This document shows positions 53,646-61,498 of a stretch of 64,000 bases of DNA, piece after piece. The notes under the pieces were generated by a model that saw only the letters and a list, made by a program, of their open reading frames with translations, was not told the DNA's origin and searched no databases. This DNA comes from Indolivaga macrotermitis (lineage in GTDB: Bacteria > Bacteroidota > Bacteroidia > Bacteroidales > Dysgonomonadaceae), in contig NZ_FQUC01000001.1 of assembly GCF_900128985.1 (NCBI RefSeq), positions 62,001-126,000 on the forward strand, given 5' to 3'. The stretch's first letter is position 1. Each line of letters begins with the position of its first letter. Position numbers and translations under genes: made by a program.

Positions 53646-53952
53646 TTATCAAAATGAAGGTTTAGTGAATTGTTTTAATCTTATTGTTTACACTATGATA
53701 CCCGGTGTGCTTGTTGTTTTTAACGCTGCAAAGATATAATTAAATCGACAAAATCGAAGGGTGGTACCTTGCTTCATAGCCTAGCTTTTTTTACTTCTTC
53801 ATTTCTTAACCGTTATCATATGCTTTAGTATGTCTGGAATGTATGCAATAAAGGCATTTGCTTAGTGTCATAACACGAAAAACAAACCTGCTATTTCGTT
53901 ATATCTGTTTATATATTTAACAGCAATAATTAGACAGGCTGATACAAAAAAG

Positions 53953-53983
53953 TTTCACTATTGAAGAAAAAGATGTAAATTTG
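53953..53983 (+). promoter_or_regulatory. Promoter of dnaX
   Basis: TTTC (53953-53956) and TAAATTTG (53976-53983) are 19 bp apart, close to the TTTG / TAnnTTTG consensus, with a short leader to ATG 54008. Confidence 0.55.
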
Positions 53984-54007
53984 TAAAAGAAAAACTACGA
54001 TCATCAC

Positions 54008-55135
54008 ATGGATAACTATATCGTCTCAGCACGTAAATACCGCCCTTCGACTTTTAAGTCGGTGGTGGGACAGCGTTCTTTGACAACTACACTTAAAAAT
54101 GCTATCGCATCAAACAAACTGGCACATGCCTATTTGTTTTGCGGTCCGAGAGGTGTAGGGAAGACTACATGTGCACGAATTTTTGCCAAAACAATCAATT
54201 GTTTATCTCCTGCTGCTGACGGGGAAGCTTGTAACGCCTGCGAGTCATGTGTTGCATTTAATGAGCAGCGCTCGTTCAATATACACGAACTGGATGCAGC
54301 ATCTAATAACTCTGTAGATGATATACGGGCTCTGATAGATCAGGTACGTATTCCTCCTCAGATAGGAAAATACAAGGTATATATTATCGACGAGGTTCAT
54401 ATGTTATCGTCTGCGGCTTTCAACGCATTCCTTAAAACATTGGAGGAACCACCTCATCATGCGATATTTATTTTGGCTACGACAGAAAAGCACAAAATAT
54501 TGCCGACCATATTATCACGTTGTCAGATTTACGATTTTAGCCGTATCAGTATTTCCGATACGGTTGAACATCTGCAGTATGTCGCATCACAAGAAGGTGT
54601 TACAACAGAACCTGAAGCTTTAAACGTATTAGCTCAAAAAGCTGATGGCGGTATGCGTGATGCGCTGTCTATTTTCGATCAGGTTGTTAGTTTTACCGGA
54701 GGTAATGTAACTTATAAGGCTGTAATAGAAAACTTAAATGTGCTCGATTATGAGTACTATTTTAAACTGACAGAGGCAATTCTGGCAAATAATGTCTCGG
54801 ATTCGTTGCTGATACTGAATGATATCCTGAATAAAGGTTTTGACGGGCATAATATTATTTCGGGTATTGCATCTCATTTCCGCGATTTACTTGTATGTCG
54901 CGATCCTCAAACAGCGGTGCTTTTCGAAGTTGGAGCATCTATCAGGGAGCGTTACGTGGCAATGTCGCAAAAATGTAGCAATGAGTTTCTTTATAAAGCC
55001 ATCGAGATAGTTAATGAATGTGATCTGAACTATCGTAACAGTAAGAATAAAAAGCTGTTGATAGAGTTGACCTTGATACGGTTGTGTCAATGTTCAGCTA
55101 ATCCACAATCGTTGGACGAAAAAAAAAAGTCATAA
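54008..55135 (+). CDS. dnaX: DNA polymerase III subunit gamma/tau, N-terminal (gamma-like) part
   Basis: ATPase of the clamp loader that places the sliding clamp on DNA. 375 residues in this frame: AAA+ domain with Walker A GPRGVGKTT (46-54), zinc-binding cysteines (CLSPAADGEACNACESC), DEVHMLS Walker B and LSRCQIYDF sensor region; domain III with FRDLLVCRDPQTA follows. The frame stops at TAA 55133-55135, just after a run of ten A. The -1 frame continues without a stop for another ~200 codons as the tau-like C-terminus. Either a programmed frameshift or transcript slippage makes two products, or one base is missing from the homopolymer in the assembly. Confidence 0.93.
   Translation: MDNYIVSARKYRPSTFKSVVGQRSLTTTLKNAIASNKLAHAYLFCGPRGVGKTTCARIFAKTINCLSPAADGEACNACESCVAFNEQRSFNIHELDAASNNSVDDIRALIDQVRIPPQIGKYKVYIIDEVHMLSSAAFNAFLKTLEEPPHHAIFILATTEKHKILPTILSRCQIYDFSRISISDTVEHLQYVASQEGVTTEPEALNVLAQKADGGMRDALSIFDQVVSFTGGNVTYKAVIENLNVLDYEYYFKLTEAILANNVSDSLLILNDILNKGFDGHNIISGIASHFRDLLVCRDPQTAVLFEVGASIRERYVAMSQKCSNEFLYKAIEIVNECDLNYRNSKNKKLLIELTLIRLCQCSANPQSLDEKKKS
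55119..55129 (+). promoter_or_regulatory. Slippery A10-G site in dnaX
   Basis: Ten A (55119-55128) then G. In the zero frame this is GAA AAA AAA AAG TCA TAA; the heptamer A AAA AAG just before a stop is the same as the E. coli dnaX frameshift site. A -1 shift opens the tau-like frame (GTC ATA ATT GAA). No clear upstream SD stimulator or downstream hairpin was seen, which would favour polymerase slippage on the A run. Confidence 0.55.
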
Positions 55136-55179
55136 TTGAACCTATTTTCTCTAAAACAACAGAGAATCAGGTACAACAA

Positions 55180-55737
55180 GTGGCGAATACAGCCATTTCT
55201 ACAACACCATCACGATCTCAACCCCAATCAACAACAGCCGGTAATAATAGTTCTGAAAAACCTAAACCAACAATAAAGAAACCTTCTATATCCGGTTTGG
55301 GTATATCGATTTCGGCTCTTTCCCAGAAATCAGAGATAGAAGAAAAAACAGTTCAAAAAGTAGTTGAGGAACTCTCCGAAACATTTACTCCTATTCAATT
55401 GCTTAACGAATGGAAAGCGTATGTGGAAACTTTGACCGAGGAACACCATCTGAAGAATACAATGATCAATTGCTTGCCTTCTCTTCTGAATAGGGATACT
55501 TTTGAGGTTGTTGTCAATAATCCAGTACAAGAGCAACGCTTATTGGATAATGCAGTATCTATCTTAACTATCTTACGGAAAAACCTTCGCAATACTCATA
55601 TTCAAATGAAGGTTCGTATTACTGTTGATAATGAGAAAAAGCTTGGATTTACCTCTTTGGAAAAGTTTAATCTGATGATGGAAGAAAACGAAAGCCTTAA
55701 AAAACTGAAGGACGAATTCGGCTTAGAACTTCTGTAA
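55180..55737 (+). CDS. dnaX: DnaX tau-like C-terminal part, in the -1 frame
   Basis: The open frame really runs from 55129, directly after the A run, through VIIEPIFSKTTENQVQQ; 55180 is only the first possible start (GTG) if read separately. A low-complexity linker (STTPSRSQPQSTTAGNNSS, proline and serine rich) is followed by a folded C-terminal domain (~100-185: FTPIQLLNEWKAYVETL, RITVDNEKKLGFTSLEKFN) as in the tau part of Bacteroidetes DnaX, which contacts polymerase and helicase. No separate promoter or ribosome site was seen, so it is expected to be made as a fusion to the upstream gene through frameshift, slippage or a corrected base. Confidence 0.75.
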   Translation: MANTAISTTPSRSQPQSTTAGNNSSEKPKPTIKKPSISGLGISISALSQKSEIEEKTVQKVVEELSETFTPIQLLNEWKAYVETLTEEHHLKNTMINCLPSLLNRDTFEVVVNNPVQEQRLLDNAVSILTILRKNLRNTHIQMKVRITVDNEKKLGFTSLEKFNLMMEENESLKKLKDEFGLELL

Positions 55738-55778
55738 TGAGTGTTTTTTATTTTTTTTCAAAAAAAAGCCCGACATTG

Positions 55779-55809
55779 TTTGGTACAAAAGAAAAAAGCT
55801 ATATCTTTG
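55779..55809 (+). promoter_or_regulatory. Promoter of tRNA-Val
   Basis: TTTG (55779-55782), 19 bp, TATCTTTG (55802-55809): an exact match to the Bacteroides TTTG / TAnnTTTG consensus, 33 bp before the tRNA. Confidence 0.8.
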
Positions 55810-55842
55810 CATCGCATTTGAGAGAAAATGCAACTCCTAAAA

Positions 55843-55917
55843 GGGCGTTTAGCTCAGCTGGTTCAGAGCATCTGCCTTACAAGCAGAGGGTCGGCGGTTC
55901 GAATCCGTCAACGCCCA
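55843..55917 (+). tRNA. tRNA-Val (anticodon TAC)
   Basis: 75 nt cloverleaf. Acceptor stem GGGCGTT pairs with AACGCCC, discriminator A at 55917; D-arm AGCTCAGCTGGTTCAGAGC; anticodon arm TCTGC-CTTACAA-GCAGA with TAC at 55878-55880; T-arm GGCGGTTCGAATCCGTC. The CCA end is not fully encoded (CCG follows). Confidence 0.97.
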
Positions 55918-55960
55918 CCGAAAGGTGGAAATGTCGAAAGGCAAGCAAAGCCAACAAAAT

Positions 55961-56000
55961 AAAAAGAGTCTGATTATCAGTAGATAGTCAGACTCTTTTT
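55961..56000 (+). terminator. Terminator after tRNA-Val
   Basis: Perfect 13-bp stem AAAAAGAGTCTGA (55961-55973) with TCAGACTCTTTTT (55988-56000), 14-base loop, T run on both strands; it may also serve the convergent gene ending at 56086. Confidence 0.88.
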
Positions 56001-56085
56001 ATTTATAAAAGTGGGATATCTAGATCTCACGATAGTTTAGAACTAATTCAAAGCTTATCCCGATGAGGAAAATAGAATCTAAATA

Positions 56086-56799
56086 TTACTTCTTCATAGC
56101 TTCTGTCCTCAAATCAGCAGGCATTTTCTCTATGGCATAACGTAAAGCAGTGCGGGGCATTACCGATTTTTTAGACATTATGTAGTTAAACACATCTTTT
56201 TGATATGCTTCACTGGCAGCTTTTAGCATCCACCCGTAGCCTTTCTGTACCAGGTCATCCTTGTCGAGGAGGAGGATATCTGCTATATCAAAAATGTCGT
56301 TCAGGAACAGACCTTTTCGGGCCGGAATGATCAAGGTTACAGCCGAAGCCCGTTTTATCCAGCGATTGGAGGAGGTGGCCCATCTTTTTAGTTGGGTAAT
56401 ATATTCGGGGTACATCATAATAAAATTGCCAATCGTATGGTTGCATAATGTATCACAATCTGCCCAATTCGTTAAATAATTGTGCACCCAATATTCGAAT
56501 ATTTTGAAATCAGCAGCTTCGTATTGTTTATGTAATGATTCTGCCCAAAGGCAGGCAACTACAGATTCTTCGAGATAGCCCGATTGCCATAATTCATCAC
56601 AAAGTTCGAAGACTTTATATTTAGGTAATACTTTTATTTGCTGAAGACTAGTCTTGCCGATTTTACTTACTTCAGACATTCTTACACCATATACTCTTGC
56701 AGCTTCCCCTTCCTTAAAGTATCGGCTTGATGAAGCTAGTGTTTTAGGATCAATACTATCTATCAGTGCCTGACGCACTTGTTCAACCAGAGCTTCCAT
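56086..56799 (-). CDS. DNA alkylation repair protein (AlkD-like)
   Basis: 237 residues, all-helical HEAT-like fold of the COG4912 / AlkD group, which excise bulky or positively charged alkylated bases. Typical features: SSSRYFKEGEAARVYGVRM near residues 23-40, FELCDELWQSGYLEE, VACLWAESLHKQ, NWADCDTLCNHTIG with the acidic residue of the active site, RWATSSNRWIKRASAVTLI, and the C-terminal MPRTALRYAIEKMP. Located 9 bp after the DUF3788 gene on the same strand; the two are probably co-transcribed. No signal peptide. Confidence 0.92.
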   Translation of the reverse strand: MEALVEQVRQALIDSIDPKTLASSSRYFKEGEAARVYGVRMSEVSKIGKTSLQQIKVLPKYKVFELCDELWQSGYLEESVVACLWAESLHKQYEAADFKIFEYWVHNYLTNWADCDTLCNHTIGNFIMMYPEYITQLKRWATSSNRWIKRASAVTLIIPARKGLFLNDIFDIADILLLDKDDLVQKGYGWMLKAASEAYQKDVFNYIMSKKSVMPRTALRYAIEKMPADLRTEAMKK

Positions 56800-56808
56800 C
56801 TATTCAAC

Positions 56809-57237
56809 TTATTTTAAACTTTTCTTAAAACGGACAATGGTCAACAAGTCATTAATTTTACTTTTATCGCTTACATTAATTATCATTGGAATCAGACGGC
56901 CGGAAGGTTGGGCTTTCGAAAACTCTTCTTTGATGGCTTCCGAAATATCCAATGCTGCAATACCTTCGAGATGCTTTTCGGTAAAGAAGAAGCTTGTTTT
57001 GAAGAAACCATCCCATATAGAGAGCCATAATATTGTTTTCTTTCTATATATGACTTTACATAACCATGCTTTTCCATCATTATAGAATCTCCACTCAAAG
57101 GTTAATGCATATTCTTCATCAGTAATTGTTCTCAGAAAAGCTTCCAGAACATCATAAATAGTATCCCCCAGAACATTTTTCAGGACTTCGTTTGATGGAA
57201 ATATATTTGAATCCCTTAATAACATTTGTGCTTCCAT
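56809..57237 (-). CDS. DUF3788 family protein
   Basis: 142 residues, cytoplasmic. The N-terminus LLRDSNIFPSNEVLKNVLGDTIYDVLEAFL and the central LTFEWRFYNDGKAWLCKV, ILWLSIWDGFFKTSFFF match DUF3788, small proteins often found beside DNA repair or transcription factor genes; a YdhG-like fold has been suggested for relatives. No catalytic residues can be pointed to. First gene of a pair with the alkylation repair protein. A -7-like box on the minus strand (TATTTTTG, 57268-57261) and a palindrome just beyond it lie upstream. Confidence 0.82.
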   Translation of the reverse strand: MEAQMLLRDSNIFPSNEVLKNVLGDTIYDVLEAFLRTITDEEYALTFEWRFYNDGKAWLCKVIYRKKTILWLSIWDGFFKTSFFFTEKHLEGIAALDISEAIKEEFSKAQPSGRLIPMIINVSDKSKINDLLTIVRFKKSLK

Positions 57238-57260
57238 GACTATCAGTTTATTGTTATAAG

Positions 57261-57303
57261 CAAAAATACATCTTTTAGTTTATAAGTTGAATAACTTATA
57301 GTT
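57261..57303 (-). promoter_or_regulatory. Promoter box and palindrome upstream of the DUF3788 gene
   Basis: Minus-strand TATTTTTG (57268-57261) fits TAnnTTTG. Twelve bp upstream is the palindrome TATAAGTTGAATAACTTATA (57281-57300), an 8-bp stem with GAAT loop that would cover the -33 region. The same 23-bp stretch with one change occurs at 47247-47269. Confidence 0.45.
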
Positions 57304-57397
57304 ACAATTATCTTCCAAGCCTTCTCTTTCCTGTTTTTTTCTGCAAACAAAGTAATGAGGTAAACATTCTGTTTAATAAATTCCGTACATTTACTAC

Positions 57398-58279
57398 ATG
57401 GATAATCTTTATAATATAATCGATAGGCAGATCGGCTTCAATAAAGGAACTAATCTGTTTTCTCCAACAAAAGAATCGTTCGATTACTTTGTAGAAACAA
57501 TAATTACAATAAAGAATATTGAAAAGCAGAAGGAATTCTCTCCACAGTTATTAATTGATTATGCAAAAAAGAAAGTTCTGGAAGAGTTTTATAGAGTAAA
57601 TCAGTATTACAATTTCAATAGCGAAGCAAAGACTGAACTGAACAATATCTATAGTAAATTATTCGAAGAGATATCTGATAAGTATTTTCTCCCAAAAGAC
57701 CTCGCGATTCGCCATTATTTGCGATTGAAGAGATGGCTCAGAAAGGCAGCACCTTTCGCCGAAAAAATGTATCAAAGCGAGGCCGAATGTATTGATTCGG
57801 TACATTGCTATGAATACAGTCCTGCATTACAGTTAGATATATTACGTATCAATATAGAATCAATAATGGAACCTGTTCTTGACGTCGGTTGTGGCAAAGA
57901 ACAACTTCTGGTAAAATATCTTCGGTTCCAAAGTATTACTGTCTCTGGAATAGACAGATATTCTTCATGCAACCTAAATGTGGAAAATAAGGACTGGTTA
58001 GAATATGACTTCGGAGTTGATAAATGGGGAACCGTAGTAAGCAACCTTGGATTTAGCAACCATTTTATACACCATCATTATCGTAAAGATGGAGACTTTG
58101 TTGTCTATGCCAAAAAATATATGCAGATTCTCGGATCTTTAAAAGTGGGAGGTTCATTTCATTATGCCCCCGATCTGCCTTTTATAGAACAATACCTTGA
58201 TCGGGATAAATACAGAATATCATATAAATATTTCGATAATAAAACTTACAGGTCTGTTATTATTCAGAGGATAATATAA
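57398..58279 (+). CDS. SAM-dependent methyltransferase-like protein
   Basis: 293 residues. The N-terminal half (~1-140) is helical and basic (YAKKKVLEEFYRVNQYYNFNS, RLKRWLRKAAPFAEKMYQ). The C-terminal half carries a class I methyltransferase fold: VLDVGCGKEQLLVKYL (motif I, ~155-170), VSGIDRYSS (acidic end of strand 2), VVSNLGFSNHF and a late GGSFHYAPDLPFIEQYL. The target is unknown. The motif GCGKE instead of GxGxG is acceptable for the family. Followed 18 bp later by a small unknown gene, and divergent from the DUF3788 gene. Confidence 0.75.
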   Translation: MDNLYNIIDRQIGFNKGTNLFSPTKESFDYFVETIITIKNIEKQKEFSPQLLIDYAKKKVLEEFYRVNQYYNFNSEAKTELNNIYSKLFEEISDKYFLPKDLAIRHYLRLKRWLRKAAPFAEKMYQSEAECIDSVHCYEYSPALQLDILRINIESIMEPVLDVGCGKEQLLVKYLRFQSITVSGIDRYSSCNLNVENKDWLEYDFGVDKWGTVVSNLGFSNHFIHHHYRKDGDFVVYAKKYMQILGSLKVGGSFHYAPDLPFIEQYLDRDKYRISYKYFDNKTYRSVIIQRII

Positions 58280-58297
58280 ATCAAAAAAGCATCTAAA

Positions 58298-58591
58298 ATG
58301 AATGAAAAAATAATATCAAGATTAAAAACACTAGGCATACCCGAACTCGAAAACGTAAACTATTTAAATGAGTTAAACGGCGATTACATCAACCTTGAGA
58401 GCCTTTTACCCAATGGGAAAACGGGTAAAATATTAGATGATAATAAGAAATATCTTGCGGCACAAATAGAAATACCCAACGATGAAGACGAAAGATGCTA
58501 TGGAATAGCAGCCGACGAAACCATGATTGCTATTTTCCGTTATGGTTACGGAGGGAAGAACAGCGAACTTGTCGCATGGGTAAGATTGTAA
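58298..58591 (+). CDS. Small protein of unknown function
   Basis: 97 residues, not recognised. Acidic and soluble: ISRLKTLGIPELENVNYLNE, a predicted beta-rich C-terminal half (YGIAADETMIAIFRYGYGG) and no signal peptide or membrane segment. 18 bp downstream of the methyltransferase gene, so probably the same transcript; it ends 13 bp before the convergent helicase gene. Codon use agrees with the neighbours and the frame is clean, which supports a real gene. Confidence 0.6.
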   Translation: MNEKIISRLKTLGIPELENVNYLNELNGDYINLESLLPNGKTGKILDDNKKYLAAQIEIPNDEDERCYGIAADETMIAIFRYGYGGKNSELVAWVRL

Positions 58592-58604
58592 AATTAAATC
58601 GTGA

Positions 58605-59951
58605 CTATTTCAGATCAACCCTCTTGATAACATTCCTCGCTACTTCTATCTTATATTTCTTACCCTTCATTTTTTCATCCCTGATATTTGCCAGAAGCAT
58701 TTTTACAGAAGAATGACGAACGGCGACAAATGAAATAAAGTCTTTAACTTCAATCAATCCTAAGTCAGATTTATCCAGCTTCCCTTTCTGTAAAAAGAAA
58801 CCTACAATATCGCTTTTGTTCAGTTTGTTTTTCTTGCCTCCGCTCACATAGATGGTTTGATACTCGGGGCGGTTTGGTAATGGTTTACCTGCTTTAATTT
58901 GGAGAACATCTAAATCGTCAGGGATATAATCAGGCGCTTTCTCTTCTTTGAACTGTATAATATATGCTGTACCCGAAGCATGCATGCGTGCTGTGCGCCC
59001 GTTGCGGTGTACAAACTCACTCTCTTTAGCAGGCAGATGATAATGTATGACATGTTTCATCTCGGGAATATCCAAACCTCTGGCAGCTAAATCGGTTGTA
59101 ACCAGATAATTTAAACTACCATTCCTAAACTGAACCAAGATTCTTTCCCTGTCATCCTGATCCATACCTCCATGATAGTATCCGGTTTGTATTCCTTTCT
59201 TATTCAATAAGTCGCTAATTCGTTCCGTAACTTCCCGGTGGTTACAGAAAATAAGTGCCGGCTCGGAATCAAGTGAACATATAAGTTGAAACAACGATTC
59301 TATTTTGTCTTTTTCGGGAGATAAAACGAGTTTGATCGAAAGAGCGTCATTTTTCTCTTCGTGTATATAATCAAGAACAATAGGCGAATCTATACCTACA
59401 AATTCGGGAATCTCCACATCGGCAGTTGCCGAAAGAAGAACTCTTTTTTCAAGACTAGGCAATTGGCTGATAATAGTATTCATTTCATCCTGAAACCCTA
59501 ATTGCAGGGATTTGTCAAACTCATCCAATACTAATATTCTGATGGAGTCTGTCTCAAAAGATTTTCGTTCCAGATGGTCGGTCAATCGTCCCGGAGTTCC
59601 GATAAGTAAAGCCGGAGGATTGCTTAAATTCTTTAGTTCAGTATCAATAGAGTGTCCGCCATAGCAAACATTTACTTTAAATTTTGTGCCCATTTTCTTC
59701 CATACCTGTTCTATCTGAAGAGCCAGTTCGCGTGATGGAACAACTACCAAGCATTGCACTGTTTTTATATCTTCTCTCAATAACCGGAGAATAGGTAGTA
59801 GAAAAGCAAGAGTCTTACCCGATCCGGTGGGAGATAATAATAGTATATTTTGCTCATTAGTAATGGTATCCTGAGCCGTAATCTGCATTTTGTTCAGGCT
59901 GTCAATACCAAGATTAGATAATATGTTTATTGTTTGATTTTCTGTTTTCAT
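58605..59951 (-). CDS. dbpA: DEAD-box ATP-dependent RNA helicase, DbpA type
   Basis: 448 residues. Unwinds RNA; DbpA relatives act in 50S ribosome assembly. Motifs in order: Q motif, SPTGSGKT (I), PSRELALQ (Ia), TPGRLTDH (Ib), VLDEFDKS (II; DEFD instead of DEAD, common in this branch), LLSATAD (III), VTTDLAARGLDIP (V), HRNGRTARM (VI). The C-terminal domain (~365-448, YVSGGKKNKLNKSDIVGFFL) is the DbpA RNA-binding RRM-like domain that recognises 23S rRNA. Single gene, convergent with the small gene at 58298. Confidence 0.92.
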   Translation of the reverse strand: MKTENQTINILSNLGIDSLNKMQITAQDTITNEQNILLLSPTGSGKTLAFLLPILRLLREDIKTVQCLVVVPSRELALQIEQVWKKMGTKFKVNVCYGGHSIDTELKNLSNPPALLIGTPGRLTDHLERKSFETDSIRILVLDEFDKSLQLGFQDEMNTIISQLPSLEKRVLLSATADVEIPEFVGIDSPIVLDYIHEEKNDALSIKLVLSPEKDKIESLFQLICSLDSEPALIFCNHREVTERISDLLNKKGIQTGYYHGGMDQDDRERILVQFRNGSLNYLVTTDLAARGLDIPEMKHVIHYHLPAKESEFVHRNGRTARMHASGTAYIIQFKEEKAPDYIPDDLDVLQIKAGKPLPNRPEYQTIYVSGGKKNKLNKSDIVGFFLQKGKLDKSDLGLIEVKDFISFVAVRHSSVKMLLANIRDEKMKGKKYKIEVARNVIKRVDLK

Positions 59952-60071
59952 AGAACAAAGGTAAGAGATTATGGATTAAGGTATTTCCTTTTCCTGCGAT
60001 TTATTGAGGTTATTGTTTCTTTTCCATCTTATCTTAGCAAAATCAGACAATTCTATCTGAGTTGAAGAAAC

Positions 60072-60100
60072 TAACTTTGTGTCCATGTTGTATTAAGGAG
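60072..60100 (+). promoter_or_regulatory. Promoter -7 box and strong RBS of the methyltransferase gene
   Basis: TAACTTTG (60072-60079) fits TAnnTTTG. AAGGAG (60095-60100) lies 8 bp before ATG 60109, an unusually clear Shine-Dalgarno sequence for this genome, and it fixes the start. Confidence 0.55.
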
Positions 60101-60108
60101 ATAGTTGT

Positions 60109-60918
60109 ATGTATAAAAATATCATAGACAAGAAACCGGCTCTGTTCGAAAGATCGGATTGTAATATATGGACAGATCCGTATATTCAAAAACAGATGTT
60201 GAATGCCCATCTGAATCAGGATTCAGATGGAGCCAGCAGGAAACAGGAATCTATACTGAAAACAATAGACTTTATCTCAAAATATATTAAGCCGGATAAT
60301 CGGTTACTTGATCTGGGTTGTGGTCCCGGATTATATACTTCCCTGTTCAAAGACAAGGGGTATGAAGTAACAGGAGTCGATTTTAATAAAGCATCTATAG
60401 ACTATGCGATTGAGAAGAGATATGATATAAAATACATATGCGGGAATTATATACAGGAATATCCTGAAGGACGGTATGATGCTGTAATCATGATTTATTG
60501 TGATATGGGAACCCATTCAGATAAAGACCGCGATAAGCTTCTAAGAAATATCTATTCATCACTAGATAATGGCGGAGTACTTATTTTCGATGTTTTTACT
60601 GAAGGTATAGTCGAAGATAAAACCGAACAAAAAAACTGGGAGTATTCTCCGTCCGGAGGTTTCTGGGCAGGGAATGAATACTTATTGTTGAGCCAGACAT
60701 TTCATTATGTTGAGAACAAGGCTTTCGTCTATCAATATAACCTATTGACTGAAGGTGAAAATAAACATTTTATAGTTTGGGACAGGTACTATTCGGAAGG
60801 AGAAATAACAGATATACTAAAAGGTATCGGATTCCGGCAGGTCTCTGCACATAAGAATATTCTCTCCGGTAATAATTTTACATCTAATAATGAGATGTTT
60901 ATAATAGCTGAAAAATGA
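60109..60918 (+). CDS. Class I SAM-dependent methyltransferase
   Basis: 269 residues, cytoplasmic. Motif I LLDLGCGPGLYTSLF (~65-80), acidic residue after strand 2 in VTGVDFNKASIDYA, post-I YDAVIMIYCDMGTHSD and LDNGGVLIFDVFTEG. This is a small-molecule type methyltransferase (UbiE/Tam-like layout); the substrate is unknown. The C-terminal beta sheet (FVYQYNLLTEGENKHFIVWD, VSAHKNI) closes the fold. It starts a plus-strand series of modification enzymes (two acetyltransferase genes follow at 60978 and 61499). Confidence 0.88.
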   Translation: MYKNIIDKKPALFERSDCNIWTDPYIQKQMLNAHLNQDSDGASRKQESILKTIDFISKYIKPDNRLLDLGCGPGLYTSLFKDKGYEVTGVDFNKASIDYAIEKRYDIKYICGNYIQEYPEGRYDAVIMIYCDMGTHSDKDRDKLLRNIYSSLDNGGVLIFDVFTEGIVEDKTEQKNWEYSPSGGFWAGNEYLLLSQTFHYVENKAFVYQYNLLTEGENKHFIVWDRYYSEGEITDILKGIGFRQVSAHKNILSGNNFTSNNEMFIIAEK

Positions 60919-60977
60919 CCGGAATTAATTTAAGTTATAGGCTGATACTTTAAATAAATTGTAATACATTTAACTAT

Positions 60978-61448
60978 ATGAAACTTATTCTAAGACCAAT
61001 AGACGATAGTGATATAAAACAAGTGCAACTATGGTTGAATAAGCCACATGTGTTAAAATGGTATCATGATGCAGATGAATGGCTTTACGAAATTCGGGAA
61101 AGAAACAGAAGCTTCGGTTTCCTGCATCATTTCATTGTTCTGATAGGAGATAAACCAATTGGTTTTGGACAATATTACGATTGTTTTGATGCTAAAGAAG
61201 AGTGGTATATTGTTGACAAGCCTAACGAATTCTATAGTATCGATTATTTTATAGGAGAAGAAGAGTACCTACGAAAAGGATACGGAAAAGAGATTGTAAG
61301 GTTATTAGTCGAGAAAATACAAAAGGAATCCGGTAGTGTTAAAGTCATAGTTCAGCCCGAAGAAGAAAATATTGCTTCTTGTAAAGCCCTTTTATCAAAC
61401 GGATTTATTTATGACAGAGATAAAGAGTTTTATTCCTTAGGATTATAG
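60978..61448 (+). CDS. GNAT acetyltransferase (AAC(6')-like layout)
   Basis: 156 residues. Transfers an acetyl group from acetyl-CoA to an amine. LRPIDDSDIKQVQLWLNKPHVLKWYHDAD at the N-terminus and the CoA-binding loop EEYLRKGYGKEIVRLLVEKI (R/Q-x-x-G-x-G/A) are clear; VIVQPEEENIASCKALLSNGF completes motif B. The N-terminal WLNKPHVLKWY is reminiscent of aminoglycoside 6'-N-acetyltransferases, but that similarity is shared with many other GNATs, so resistance is not claimed. 50 bp before the CAT-GNAT fusion gene. Confidence 0.85.
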   Translation: MKLILRPIDDSDIKQVQLWLNKPHVLKWYHDADEWLYEIRERNRSFGFLHHFIVLIGDKPIGFGQYYDCFDAKEEWYIVDKPNEFYSIDYFIGEEEYLRKGYGKEIVRLLVEKIQKESGSVKVIVQPEEENIASCKALLSNGFIYDRDKEFYSLGL

Positions 61449-61498
61449 CAGAGAATATACCGAAAAAGGAATAGTATAAAATGTAATTTTTATAGATT

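Noticed and set aside
54008-55737. dnaX as a pseudogene
   Set aside because: The downstream frame is intact and the break is exactly at a known type of slippery site, so frameshift, slippage or a homopolymer miscount explain it better than decay of an essential gene.
59956-59963. Minus-strand TACCTTTG only 4 bp upstream of the helicase ATG
   Set aside because: It matches the -7 pattern but would make the message leaderless, and no -33 element supports it; a chance match is more likely.
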